NCBI RefSeq assembly: GCF_007828215.1
Contig: NZ_VIUE01000021.1
Span: 48,790-112,789, forward strand
Reading direction: 5' to 3'
Length of the DNA stretch: 64,000 nt
Source of the DNA: Pseudomonas sp. SJZ074
Lineage (GTDB): Bacteria > Pseudomonadota > Gammaproteobacteria > Pseudomonadales > Pseudomonadaceae
In this document: positions 17,412 through 25,813 of the stretch, in pieces
Layout of the letters: the number at the start of each line of letters is the position of its first letter
Numbering within the stretch: position 1 is the stretch's first letter
Position numbers and translations under genes: made by a program
The notes under the pieces: model-generated
What the model was told of the DNA's origin: nothing
The model's input: the letters and a program-made list of their open reading frames with translations, nothing else
Databases searched by the model: none

Positions 17412-18035
17412 TTATTCGTTGCGCATCAACGGGTAAAGCTCTTTCAGCAATTTGCGTCGGCTGATCACCAGCTGCCAGCGATGCCCGCCCAGTTGTCGCC
17501 ACAGGCGTGCCGAACGAATGCCCGCCAGTAATAGCGCGCGAATTTTCGAGGCGTTGCTCGGTTGCTGCAGGTTGCGCATGTCGCCGTGGACCTGGATACG
17601 CTGGCGCAGGGTGCTCAGGGTGTCCTGGTACAGCGCGCCGCAGGCAGCGATGACGTTTTCATGGGAGGGGCCGAAATGCTCGACCTGGGACTGGATCTGC
17701 GGCAGGCGCTTGCCGATGGTGTCCAGCAGGTCGTCGCGCTTGGCGAGCTGGCGTTCAAGGCCCAGCATCGACAGGGCATAGCGCAGCGGCTCGCGTTGCA
17801 GGGCGCTGGGGTCGCGCTCCAGGGCACCGATCAACGCGCGATAGCCTTCGCGCAGGTTCAGGTCGTCACCACCATAGACTTCCAGGGTGTCCTTGGGGTC
17901 GCGTACCAGCAGGCTGCCGAGCATGCAGCTCAGGCCCGCCTCGGAGGTCTGGCCGGTCTTGGCGATCCGGTCCACCAGCACGGCGGCGAGAAACACACCG
18001 CCCAGCGCTGTCAGCTGTTCCTGGGTCGGGCTCAT
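17412..18035 (-). CDS. hflD: High-frequency lysogenization protein HflD homolog
   Basis: A 207-aa, mostly helical, membrane-associated protein of the HflD family. In E. coli HflD interacts with phage lambda CII and affects lysogeny; its housekeeping role is unclear. The N-terminal MSPTQEQLTALGGVFLAAVLVDRIAKTGQ and the helical run SASKIRALLLAGIRSARLWRQLGG are typical. The ATG overlaps the mnmA stop as ATGA, which both fixes the start and indicates coupling with tRNA thiolation. Identity is supported by the mnmA-hflD-purB order. Confidence 0.93.
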   Translation of the reverse strand: MSPTQEQLTALGGVFLAAVLVDRIAKTGQTSEAGLSCMLGSLLVRDPKDTLEVYGGDDLNLREGYRALIGALERDPSALQREPLRYALSMLGLERQLAKRDDLLDTIGKRLPQIQSQVEHFGPSHENVIAACGALYQDTLSTLRQRIQVHGDMRNLQQPSNASKIRALLLAGIRSARLWRQLGGHRWQLVISRRKLLKELYPLMRNE

Positions 18036-19156
18036 GCCTTGCTGCTCCACGGCTCTGCGACTTCGATCACGCCGCCGCCCAGGCAGATTTCACCGTCGTA
18101 GAACACCACGGACTGGCCGGGCGTCACCGCCCGTTGTGGATCATCGAAGGTGGCGCGGTAGCCTGCGGCGGTCTTTTCCAGGGTGCAAGGCTGGTCGCTC
18201 TGGCGATAGCGCACCTTGGCCGTCAGGCGGCGCGGCTCGCTCAGGTCGATCGGGTTGACCCAATAGATGTCGGAGGCGAGCAGGGCGCGGGAAAACAGCC
18301 AGGGATGGTCGTTGCCCTGGCCGACAATCAGCTCGTTGTGCTCCAGGTCCTTGATCAGCACGTACCACGGCTCTTCGCCGGCGTCTTTCAGCCCGCCGAT
18401 GCCCAGGCCCTGGCGTTGGCCGATGGTGTGGTACATCAGGCCGTGGTGGCGACCGATGACTTCGCCTTCAGTCGTCTTGATCTCGCCCGGCTGGGCTGGC
18501 AGGTATTGCTTGAGAAAGTCGCTGAAACGGCGCTCGCCAATGAAGCAGATCCCGGTGGAGTCCTTCTTCTTGGCGGTGGCAAGTTGGTGCTTTTCAGCGA
18601 TCGCGCGCACTTCGGGCTTTTCCAGTTCGCCTACCGGGAACAGGGTCTTGGCGATCTGCTCGCCACCGACGGCATGCAGGAAGTAGCTCTGGTCCTTGTT
18701 CGGGTCCAGGCCCTTGAGTAACTCGGTGCGGCCGTCGACATCGCGGCGGCGCACGTAGTGACCGGTGGCGATCAGGTCGGCGCCCAGCATCATTGCGTAG
18801 TCGAGGAACGCCTTGAACTTGATTTCGCGGTTGCAGAGGATGTCCGGGTTCGGCGTGCGCCCGGCCTTGTATTCGGCCAGGAAGTGCTCGAACACGTTGT
18901 CCCAGTACTCGGCGGCGAAGTTGGCGGTGTGCAGCTTGATACCGATCCGGTCGCACACGGCCTGGGCGTCCGCGAGGTCGTCCATGGCGGTGCAGTATTC
19001 GGTTCCGTCGTCTTCTTCCCAGTTCTTCATGAACAGGCCTTCCACCTCATAACCCTGCTCGATCAGCAGAAGGGCGGAAACGGAGGAGTCCACGCCGCCG
19101 GACATGCCGACAATAACGCGCTTCTTGGTGGTGCCGGAAGGAGCTGGATCACGCAT
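18032..19156 (-). CDS. mnmA: tRNA-specific 2-thiouridylase
   Basis: MnmA (374 aa) puts sulfur on U34 of tRNAs for Lys, Glu and Gln, using sulfur passed through the Tus relay. The PP-loop ATP site is GMSGGVDSSVSA (~17-28). The two catalytic cysteines are C108 (NPDILCNREIKFKAF) and C204 (STGICFIGERRF). The Tus proteins that supply it are encoded at 41.7-43.1 kb of this window. It precedes hflD with a four-base overlap. Confidence 0.97.
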   Translation of the reverse strand: MRDPAPSGTTKKRVIVGMSGGVDSSVSALLLIEQGYEVEGLFMKNWEEDDGTEYCTAMDDLADAQAVCDRIGIKLHTANFAAEYWDNVFEHFLAEYKAGRTPNPDILCNREIKFKAFLDYAMMLGADLIATGHYVRRRDVDGRTELLKGLDPNKDQSYFLHAVGGEQIAKTLFPVGELEKPEVRAIAEKHQLATAKKKDSTGICFIGERRFSDFLKQYLPAQPGEIKTTEGEVIGRHHGLMYHTIGQRQGLGIGGLKDAGEEPWYVLIKDLEHNELIVGQGNDHPWLFSRALLASDIYWVNPIDLSEPRRLTAKVRYRQSDQPCTLEKTAAGYRATFDDPQRAVTPGQSVVFYDGEICLGGGVIEVAEPWSSKA

Positions 19157-19215
19157 AGGGATTCAATGAGTGTCTTGAAAAAGGACGCGATTCTATCAGG
19201 CCCGGGCGCGCAAGG

Positions 19216-19662
19216 CTAAAGGGAAGGACGGATCAGTGCCAGGCTGTGGCGATGGCCGGCCAGATAATCGTCGATGCAGCGGATGATCAGCTCGCTGCGC
19301 CAATGATTGCGCTGTTCGAGCAGTTCGTCGCGGGTCAGCCAGCGGGCGCCCAGGATGCCATCGTCCAGTTGATAGTCGGGGTGGTGCTTGAGGGCTTTGG
19401 CGGCGAAGCAGACCCGCTGGTAGGTCACGCCATTGCTGGGAGCGGTGTACAGGTAGATGCCGACCACGCTGGTGGGCTCGACGTCCCATCCGGTTTCTTC
19501 CAGGGTTTCGCGCACGGCGGCTTCGACCAGGGTCTCGTCCGGGTCCAGGTGGCCGGCGGGCTGATTGAGCACCGCGCGCCCGCCCTTGGATTCTTCCACC
19601 ATAAGGAAGCGGCCGTTGTCCTCGACGATGGTGGCGACGGTGATGTGGGGTTGCCAGTCCAT
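19216..19662 (-). CDS. nudJ: NUDIX hydrolase NudJ-like
   Basis: A 148-aa NUDIX protein. The NUDIX box runs over residues 37-59 (GHLDPDETLVEAAVRETLEE, then TG) with the REtLEE core that binds metal and diphosphate. The family member NudJ (YmfB) of E. coli hydrolyses thiamine pyrophosphates and nucleoside di/triphosphates. Placement directly upstream of mnmA is as in enterics and supports the NudJ assignment over other NUDIX types. The gap to mnmA is about 60 bases. Confidence 0.9.
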   Translation of the reverse strand: MDWQPHITVATIVEDNGRFLMVEESKGGRAVLNQPAGHLDPDETLVEAAVRETLEETGWDVEPTSVVGIYLYTAPSNGVTYQRVCFAAKALKHHPDYQLDDGILGARWLTRDELLEQRNHWRSELIIRCIDDYLAGHRHSLALIRPSL

Positions 19663-19692
19663 GGGGTTCCTCTATTGCTCGGGTTGGGCCTC

Positions 19693-19782
19693 TGTGGGAG
19701 CGGGCTTGCCCGCGAAGGCGCAGTGTCGGTCAGTGAATGTGTTGGATGATATACCGCTTTCGCGAGCAAGCCCGCTCCCACA
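19693..19782. repeat. REP doublet (inverted pair of Pseudomonas REP units)
   Basis: A REP unit beginning TGTGGGAGCGGGCTTG at 19693 is followed after about 45 bases by its inverted partner ending AAGCCCGCTCCCACA at 19782. The same core recurs at 21105, 34937, 39475, 44069, 63827 and elsewhere. This is the REP/REPIN type common in P. fluorescens intergenic DNA. Confidence 0.92.
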
Positions 19783-19822
19783 GGGATTTTCCGGTGTTTA
19801 CAAATGCTGCGTCCGCTGCTGC

Positions 19823-19853
19823 CCTGTGGCAGCGAGCCTGCTCGCGATAACGG
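19823..19853 (+). repeat. Single degenerate REP unit
   Basis: CTGTGGCAGCGAGCCTGCTC followed by GCGATAA is the lone half of a REP with an A/G-variant core (AGCGAGCCTGCTCGCGA), 40 bases after the doublet at 19693-19782. It lies directly beside the orphan gene that ends at 19868. Confidence 0.7.
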
Positions 19854-19867
19854 CCGGTCGGTCGAAA

Positions 19868-20746
19868 CTAAAGAGCGATGCATATCGCATTCGGATAATA
19901 TTTGTCGAGGTAAGGAAAGTCCCGTATGTCACAAAGTTTGCCTGTGCCTCTAAATGATTTGATTGTCATGGTTACCTGTTTTTTTGACGTGTCGTGGTTA
20001 AATTCGATGACGGCAGTTGCATCCGAAAATCCGTCTTCTATAGTCAGGGTCGTTACGCCAGGTGGATAGCTTTTGTCCGGTGTCAGGTAGAGATCGGTAG
20101 ACATCGTTCCTACGAATTTGTCGATTTTGCCCATTTCTCCTGGTGGGTACTCTTGGTATACATCGCAGCCTGAAAGATAGAGCGTGACGTTACCTAAAAA
20201 AGAAAATTTGTCCGTGGGGTTGATAACGACCGGTAAGGCTGTTTTTTTCGGGGCAGGAAGTACGGGACTGGTTGAGGGATGTTTGACGACCTGGTCATTG
20301 ATTTGTACCTCGAGCCATCCGTCCTCATCTGTCTTTTGATCGATTTTTTTACCGGGTATGCGCATTTCAAGCTGAATTAACCCTGGGAAGTCCTCGAAAA
20401 CAATAGACGGGGCCCTGACGCTTGCGCCGGGTGAGTTGGTTGAGTAGATAACTTGATTTCCGAATTTATTTAAATTGAATGTGTATGTGGTATCTGGGCT
20501 TGTAAAGGTTAGTTGTTGCGTGGCGGGGGTGTAGTTATATATCTGTCCATGGCGATTGGGGCGGATGTCTGTAGAGCAGCGTATGGCGTAATGGTCGGGG
20601 AACTCCTCTATTTTAGGGTATTCAAAAGGCTCATCAAGGCGCTCTCTCCTAAATAGGGTGGGAGCGCCTCGCAGTTGTTGGCGGTCTAAATTTCCAATTG
20701 AGAAGGGTATTTGGGCGTTCATAATGACTTGCGCAGTCTTTTTCAC
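19868..20746 (-). CDS. Hypothetical protein, AT-richer orphan
   Basis: A 292-aa protein I do not recognise. It starts at a GTG (20746) with AGGAAA nine bases upstream; an internal ATG at 20722 is an alternative. There is no signal peptide or membrane segment. The sequence is rich in alternating beta-type residues and aromatics (for example NRHGQIYNYTPATQQLTFTS and TMSTDLYLTPDKSYPPG) and looks like two beta-sandwich-like halves separated by a proline-rich linker near residues 155-170. Four cysteines lie in it. Base composition and codon use are visibly more AT-rich than all neighbours, and REP elements stand on both sides. It interrupts a block whose order is conserved in enterics, so recent transfer is likely. 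Confidence 0.75.
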   Translation of the reverse strand: MKKTAQVIMNAQIPFSIGNLDRQQLRGAPTLFRRERLDEPFEYPKIEEFPDHYAIRCSTDIRPNRHGQIYNYTPATQQLTFTSPDTTYTFNLNKFGNQVIYSTNSPGASVRAPSIVFEDFPGLIQLEMRIPGKKIDQKTDEDGWLEVQINDQVVKHPSTSPVLPAPKKTALPVVINPTDKFSFLGNVTLYLSGCDVYQEYPPGEMGKIDKFVGTMSTDLYLTPDKSYPPGVTTLTIEDGFSDATAVIEFNHDTSKKQVTMTIKSFRGTGKLCDIRDFPYLDKYYPNAICIAL

Positions 20747-20787
20747 GGTGTATTTCCTCGGTCTAGGAGTCAGGTAGTGAGTTTTAA

Positions 20788-20874
20788 GTGCGTATTTTTC
20801 GCAGAAAACTCAAACCACCTAAGGGCTGCTATCGCTATGTAGCCGATTTCAGCAATCCGGTTTCGCTCACTTGA
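20788..20874 (+). CDS. Possible 28-aa small ORF (GTG start)
   Basis: The frame encodes a basic peptide that starts MRIFRRKLKPPKGCYRYVAD and ends in FSNPVSLT. It looks protein-like because of its mix of charged, aromatic and turn residues, but it has no good ribosome binding site at the usual distance. It may be the relic of a larger gene rather than a working one. I know no homolog. Confidence 0.25.
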   Translation: MRIFRRKLKPPKGCYRYVADFSNPVSLT

Positions 20875-20900
20875 GGTCGATACACCTGCAGGCAATCAGA

Positions 20901-21029
20901 ATGACGCCCGATCTGACGCTCTCTCGTTCTCTTGCCGAGACATCTCGCATCCGCCAAAGGTTGAAAGAGCTGTGTTCGGGTCACGCCGAGGCCTTCAACG
21001 CTGATGGTTACTTCATGCGCCTTCAGTGA
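20901..21029 (+). CDS. Possible 42-aa small ORF
   Basis: The frame starts MTPDLTLSRSLAETSRIRQR and ends in ADGYFMRLQ. The middle would form an amphipathic helix. Codon choice is like that of the chromosome, unlike the orphan gene opposite. The AGG ten bases upstream of the ATG is a poor ribosome binding site. Together with the frame 27 bases upstream it could be one broken gene or two small ones. Confidence 0.3.
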   Translation: MTPDLTLSRSLAETSRIRQRLKELCSGHAEAFNADGYFMRLQ

Positions 21030-21104
21030 AGAGGCGTACTTAGAACGATGCTTTCAAGGCTAGGCTGCCTCGTTGTTCTGTCAAGCCAGACGCGGGTAGT
21101 CAAA

Positions 21105-21194
21105 TGTGGGAGCGGGCTTGCTCGCGAAGGCAGAGTATCAGCCAATGAAGATGTCGGATGATAAGCCGCTTTCGCGAGCAAGCCCGCTCCCACA
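21105..21194. repeat. REP doublet
   Basis: TGTGGGAGCGGGCTTGCTCG at 21105 pairs with CGAGCAAGCCCGCTCCCACA ending at 21194; the outer 20 bases are perfect inverted repeats. It is nearly the same size as the doublet at 19693-19782, so the orphan gene is framed by two such elements. Confidence 0.92.
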
Positions 21195-21265
21195 GGGAAA
21201 AGATGGTATGCCTGGAAACACAAACCCCGGCACAAGGCCGGGGTTCGTGGTGCTTCCTTACAACC

Positions 21266-23491
21266 TTATACCAGCGCAGCGATTGCCGCGTTGAAGGTGG
21301 CGCTCGGACGCATGGCCTTGCTGGTCAGCTCGGGATTGGCGAAGTAGTAACCGCCGATGTCCACCGGCTTGCCTTGAACGGCGTTGAGCTCGGCAACGAT
21401 CTTCTCTTCGTTGTCGGTCAGCGTCTTGGCCAGGGTGGTGAACTGCGCCTTGAGGGCTGCGTCGTCATCCTGGGCGGCCAGTGCCTGGGCCCAGAACAGG
21501 GTCAGGTAGAAGTGGCTGCCACGGTTGTCGATACCGCCGACCTTGCGCGAAGGCGACTTGTTGCGGTCCAGGAACTCGCCAGTCGCCTGGTCGAGGGTCT
21601 TGGCCAGCACCAGGGCTTTCGGGTTGTTGTAGGTCACGCCCAGGTGTTCCAGGGAAGCGGCCAAGGCCAGGAACTCGCCCAGGGAATCCCAACGCAGGAA
21701 GTTCTCTTCCAGCAGTTGTTGAACGTGCTTCGGCGCGGAACCGCCAGCGCCGGTTTCGAACAGGCCACCGCCGTTCATCAGCGGCACGATGGACAGCATC
21801 TTGGCGCTGGTGCCCAGTTCCATGATCGGGAATAGGTCGGTCAGGTAGTCACGCAATACGTTGCCGGTCACCGAAATGGTGTCCTTGCCTTCGCGGGTGC
21901 GAGCCAGGGTGAATTTCATCGCGTCGACGGGCGACATGATGCGAATGTCCAGGCCGCTGGTGTCGTGGTCCTTCAGGTAGGTCTGGACTTTCTCGATGAC
22001 GACGCCGTCATGGGCGCGCATCGGGTCCAGCCAGAAGATGGCCGGGGTGTCGCTGGCGCGGGCACGGTTGACGGCCAGCTTGACCCAATCCTGGATCGGC
22101 GCGTCCTTGGTCTGGCACATGCGGAAGATGTCGCCGGCCTCGACGTTCTGCTCCAGCAGGGTGCGACCGTTGCTGTCCGAGACACGGACCACGCCGTCGG
22201 CCTTGATCTGGAAGGTCTTGTCGTGGGAGCCATACTCTTCGGCTTTCTTGGCCATCAGGCCGACGTTCGGTACGCTGCCCATGGTGGTCGGGTCGAAGGC
22301 GCCGTTGGCCTTGCAGTCTTCGATCACTGCCTGGTAGATGGTGGCGTAGCAGCGATCCGGAATCACGGCCTTGGTGTCGTGCAACTGGCCGTCGGTGCCC
22401 CACATCTTGCCGGAGTCACGGATCATGGCCGGCATCGAGGCGTCGACGATGACGTCGCTCGGTACGTGCAGGTTGGTGATGCCCTTGTCGGAGTTGACCA
22501 TCGCCAGGGATGGGCGCACCGCGTAGACCGCCTGGATGTCAGCTTCGATCTGCGCCTGCTGCTCGGCCGGCAGGGCCTTGATGCGGGCGTACAGATCGCC
22601 AATGCCGTTGTTCAGGTTGAAGCCGATCTGCTCCAGCACCTGAGCGTGCTTGGCCAGGGCGTCCTTATAGAACTCGGCGACGATCTGGCCGAACATGATC
22701 GGGTCGGAGACCTTCATCATGGTGGCCTTGAGGTGAACCGACAGCAGTACGCCTTTTTCCTTGGCGTCTTCGATTTCGGCGGCGATGAAGTTGCGCAGGG
22801 CATTCTTGCTCATCACGGCGCAGTCGAGGATCTCACCGGCTTGTACGGTGGTCTTTTCCTTCAGGACGGTGGCGGTGCCATCCTGGGCGATCAGCTCGAT
22901 TTTCACGCTGCCGGCGGCGTCGATCAGGGCGGCTTTTTCGCTGCCGTAGAAATCGCCGGTGCTCATGTGGGCCACATGGGATTTGGAGTCGGCTGTCCAG
23001 GCGCCCATCTTGTGCGGGTGCTTGCGGGCATAGTTCTTGACCGACAGCGGTGCGCGGCGGTCGGAGTTGCCTTCACGCAGGACCGGGTTCACGGCGCTGC
23101 CCTTGACCTTGTCGTAGCGGGCCTTGGCTTCTTTGTCGGCTTCGCTGGTCACGGTTTCCGGGTAGTCCGGCAGTGCGTAGCCCTGGGCCTGCAATTCCTT
23201 GATCGCGGCCTGCAGTTGCGGCACCGAGGCGCTGATGTTCGGCAGCTTGATGATGTTGGCTTCAGGCGTAACGGCCAGGTCGCCCAGTTCGGCGAGGTGG
23301 TCGGCTACGGCTTTGTCACCCAGTTGCTCGGGGAAGCTGGCCAGGATGCGCCCTGCGAGGGAGATATCGCGGGTTTCCACGGCGATATCGGCCGAAGCGG
23401 TGAAGGCTTCGACGATTGGCAGCAGCGAATAGGTGGCGAGGGCGGGCGCTTCGTCGGTGAAGGTATAGATGATCTTCGAGCGGGTGGGCAT
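21266..23491 (-). CDS. idh: NADP-dependent isocitrate dehydrogenase, monomeric type
   Basis: A 741-aa monomeric isocitrate dehydrogenase (IDH type II), converting isocitrate to 2-oxoglutarate with NADPH formation. The size alone separates it from the dimeric enzyme. Family-specific stretches are visible, such as GNSDRRAPLSVKNYARKHPH, KTTVQAGEILDCAVMSKNAL and WDSLGEFLALAASLEHL. The start at 23491 (MPTRSKIIYTFTDEAPALAT) is the conserved N-terminus; the open frame extends 42 codons further upstream without support. It is transcribed away from the dimeric icd gene, with a shared 480-base promoter region. Confidence 0.97.
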   Translation of the reverse strand: MPTRSKIIYTFTDEAPALATYSLLPIVEAFTASADIAVETRDISLAGRILASFPEQLGDKAVADHLAELGDLAVTPEANIIKLPNISASVPQLQAAIKELQAQGYALPDYPETVTSEADKEAKARYDKVKGSAVNPVLREGNSDRRAPLSVKNYARKHPHKMGAWTADSKSHVAHMSTGDFYGSEKAALIDAAGSVKIELIAQDGTATVLKEKTTVQAGEILDCAVMSKNALRNFIAAEIEDAKEKGVLLSVHLKATMMKVSDPIMFGQIVAEFYKDALAKHAQVLEQIGFNLNNGIGDLYARIKALPAEQQAQIEADIQAVYAVRPSLAMVNSDKGITNLHVPSDVIVDASMPAMIRDSGKMWGTDGQLHDTKAVIPDRCYATIYQAVIEDCKANGAFDPTTMGSVPNVGLMAKKAEEYGSHDKTFQIKADGVVRVSDSNGRTLLEQNVEAGDIFRMCQTKDAPIQDWVKLAVNRARASDTPAIFWLDPMRAHDGVVIEKVQTYLKDHDTSGLDIRIMSPVDAMKFTLARTREGKDTISVTGNVLRDYLTDLFPIMELGTSAKMLSIVPLMNGGGLFETGAGGSAPKHVQQLLEENFLRWDSLGEFLALAASLEHLGVTYNNPKALVLAKTLDQATGEFLDRNKSPSRKVGGIDNRGSHFYLTLFWAQALAAQDDDAALKAQFTTLAKTLTDNEEKIVAELNAVQGKPVDIGGYYFANPELTSKAMRPSATFNAAIAALV

Positions 23492-23973
23492 ATTCGGATT
23501 AACTCTCTTCTTTGCTAAAGCATGCGCAGAAACTCGAGGGGCGCCGGGTAAGCGCGTTCGTTCAAAGTCAGCCGTGAGCCGAATGTCGAGGTTTCTTCGC
23601 GGTGATGTTGGGTGCATCAGTCGAGCGTCAAGCGGTCGGGCCGCGGTAACGGTCCGGCTTTATAACTGGCGGGAAGGCTCTTGGTAGAGCAGTCAGCCGT
23701 CGTGACCCTGCGGTCAGCGGCGGCATTATACATAGGTAGCTGGCAATCTGCCGATGGTTCATAGACCTCCGTACACGTCCATTGGTCTAAACGTCGCAGG
23801 CCCAGAGGTATGGGCTATGCTCACATTTGGCGCTTTTCCCTTGTTTTTCAGGCTTGTACACGGCGAACTGGGCGAGTTTCCCGCCGATGGGTCTAACGTA
23901 GGGTTTGCGCGTCGATTCAACTGGGGTACGCTCGAACGCAGCCAGATGTTCAATCCAAGCAATGGAGTTCAGC
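23492..23973. other. Shared promoter region of idh and icd
   Basis: About 480 bases between two divergent isocitrate dehydrogenase genes, with no supported gene. The half near icd has AT-richer segments around 23820-23860 where a plus-strand promoter is likely. No clear operator or perfect palindrome was found by eye. Confidence 0.5.
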
Positions 23974-25230
23974 ATGGGGTATCAAAAGATTCAGGTTCCA
24001 GCCGTCGGTGACAAAATCACCGTCAATGCAGACCATTCTCTTAATGTTCCCGACAACCCGATCATCCCCTTCATCGAAGGCGACGGCATTGGCGTCGACA
24101 TCAGCCCGGTCATGATCAAGGTTGTGGACGCTGCGGTGCAGAAGGCCTACGGCGGCAAGCGCAAGATTTCCTGGATGGAGGTCTATGCTGGTGAAAAAGC
24201 CACCCAGGTCTATGACCAGGACACCTGGCTTCCCCAGGAAACCCTGGATGCGGTCAAGGACTACGTGGTTTCCATCAAAGGTCCCCTGACCACGCCGGTC
24301 GGCGGCGGTATCCGTTCGTTGAACGTGGCCCTGCGTCAGCAGTTGGACCTGTATGTCTGCCTGCGCCCGGTGCGCTGGTTCGAAGGCGTACCGAGTCCGG
24401 TGAAGAAGCCTGGCGACGTGGACATGACGATTTTCCGTGAGAACTCCGAAGACATTTATGCGGGCATCGAGTGGAAGGCCGGTTCGGCGGAGGCCACCAA
24501 GGTCATCAAGTTCCTGAAAGAAGAAATGGGCGTCACCAAGATCCGTTTCGACGAAGATTGCGGCATCGGCGTCAAGCCGGTTTCCAAGCAGGGCACCAAG
24601 CGCCTGGCCCGCAAGGCCTTGCAATATGTGGTCGACAATGATCGCGAGTCCCTGACCATCGTACACAAAGGCAACATCATGAAGTTCACCGAAGGTGCCT
24701 TCAAGGAGTGGGCCTACGAAGTGGCTGCCGAGGAGTTCGGCGCGACCCTGCTCGATGGCGGGCCGTGGATGCAATTCAAGAATCCGAAGACCGGCAAGAA
24801 CGTGGTCGTCAAGGACGCCATCGCCGATGCGATGCTCCAGCAGATCCTGTTGCGTCCGGCTGAATACGACGTGATCGCAACCCTGAACCTCAATGGCGAC
24901 TACCTCTCCGACGCCCTGGCGGCGGAGGTGGGCGGTATTGGTATCGCGCCGGGTGCCAACCTCTCCGACACCGTGGCGATGTTCGAAGCGACCCACGGCA
25001 CCGCGCCCAAGTATGCGGGCAAGGACCAGGTCAACCCGGGATCGCTGATCCTGTCGGCAGAAATGATGCTGCGTCACATGGGCTGGACCGAAGCGGCCGA
25101 CCTGATCATCAAGGGCACCAATGGCGCGATTTCGGCCAAGACCGTGACCTATGACTTCGAACGCCTGATGGAAGGCGCCAAGCTGGTATCGTCCTCGGGC
25201 TTCGGCGATGCCTTGATCTCACACATGTAA
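23974..25230 (+). CDS. icd: NADP-dependent isocitrate dehydrogenase, dimeric type
   Basis: A 418-aa dimeric isocitrate dehydrogenase like that of E. coli. The phosphorylation-site region GGGIRSLNVALRQ is intact, with Ser115 at the place of E. coli Ser113, the target of AceK kinase/phosphatase. Substrate- and cofactor-site stretches FRENSEDIYAGIEW, DGPWMQFKN-like DGGPWMQFK and THGTAPKYAGKDQVNPGSLI are present. The start at 23974 (MGYQKIQVPAVGDK) has GGAG upstream. An unusual pairing with the monomeric enzyme gene stands immediately upstream on the other strand. Confidence 0.97.
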   Translation: MGYQKIQVPAVGDKITVNADHSLNVPDNPIIPFIEGDGIGVDISPVMIKVVDAAVQKAYGGKRKISWMEVYAGEKATQVYDQDTWLPQETLDAVKDYVVSIKGPLTTPVGGGIRSLNVALRQQLDLYVCLRPVRWFEGVPSPVKKPGDVDMTIFRENSEDIYAGIEWKAGSAEATKVIKFLKEEMGVTKIRFDEDCGIGVKPVSKQGTKRLARKALQYVVDNDRESLTIVHKGNIMKFTEGAFKEWAYEVAAEEFGATLLDGGPWMQFKNPKTGKNVVVKDAIADAMLQQILLRPAEYDVIATLNLNGDYLSDALAAEVGGIGIAPGANLSDTVAMFEATHGTAPKYAGKDQVNPGSLILSAEMMLRHMGWTEAADLIIKGTNGAISAKTVTYDFERLMEGAKLVSSSGFGDALISHM

Positions 25231-25246
25231 GCGGATCGACGCGCAT

Positions 25247-25287
25247 AAAAAGACGCCCGGCTCGAGTGATCGAGCCGGGCGTCTTTT
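25247..25287. terminator. Bidirectional terminator between icd and cspD
   Basis: AAAGACGCCCGGCTCG and CGAGCCGGGCGTCTTT form a 16-bp perfect stem with a six-base loop, with a T-run on each strand. It serves the convergent genes icd (plus) and cspD (minus). Confidence 0.93.
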
Positions 25288-25308
25288 TTGACCGATGACT
25301 ACAGCAGG

Positions 25309-25587
25309 TCAATGGGTTTCAGTGACTCTGGTTTTGACTTTGACTTTTTCGGGGGCAGAGGTGCTTTCGACCTCGACCGGCGAAATATTGACCGCATGCA
25401 GCCCCTTGGGGCCCTGGATCACTTCGAATGTGACAGGTTGCCCGGCCTTCAGGGTTTTGTAGCCTTCCATCCTGATGGCCGAGAAATGCGCGAAAAGGTC
25501 TTCATCCCTGCCAGACGCCAGAATAAAGCCGTAGCCCTTGGCGTTGTTGAACCATTTCACCTTGCCACTCATCTTGACGACCGACAT
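25309..25587 (-). CDS. cspD: Cold-shock-domain protein CspD
   Basis: A 92-aa protein made of one cold-shock domain with RNP1 (KGYGFI) and RNP2 (DLFAHFSAI), plus a charged C-terminal tail (SAPEKVKVKTRVTETH). CspD in E. coli binds single-stranded DNA and slows replication in stationary phase. The link to CspD rather than other Csp proteins rests on the extended tail and on its place divergent from clpS, as in E. coli. The start at 25587 is preceded by AGAGGG; an ATG five codons later is an alternative. Confidence 0.9.
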   Translation of the reverse strand: MSVVKMSGKVKWFNNAKGYGFILASGRDEDLFAHFSAIRMEGYKTLKAGQPVTFEVIQGPKGLHAVNISPVEVESTSAPEKVKVKTRVTETH

Positions 25588-25813
25588 AGACCATTTCCCT
25601 CTGCAACGCACTCCATCACTGGAGTATCATCCAGTTCATCCGCAATCTAATCTTGTTTTAAGGATCGATTCCACGGACCTTTTTAACCCACGATGGGCTC
25701 TATTGGTTGTAACACCGTTTTGCCGATAGTCAAGGTGACCTGGCAGCGGCGGTTGAAATCGCCAGCCAATGCCCCCATCACTGTATTTGCCAACTAAACG
25801 AACCTTTCTTTCC

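Larger units (their letters stand above)
20747..21265. other. Gap between orphan gene and idh with short frames and a REP doublet
   Basis: About 520 bases. The first 280 bases hold two short plus-strand frames (20788-20874 and 20901-21029) that may be real small genes or decayed remains. A REP doublet covers 21105-21194. A weak hairpin (CCCCGGCACAAGGCCGGGG, 21226-21244) follows the idh stop on the minus strand and probably terminates idh. Confidence 0.6.
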
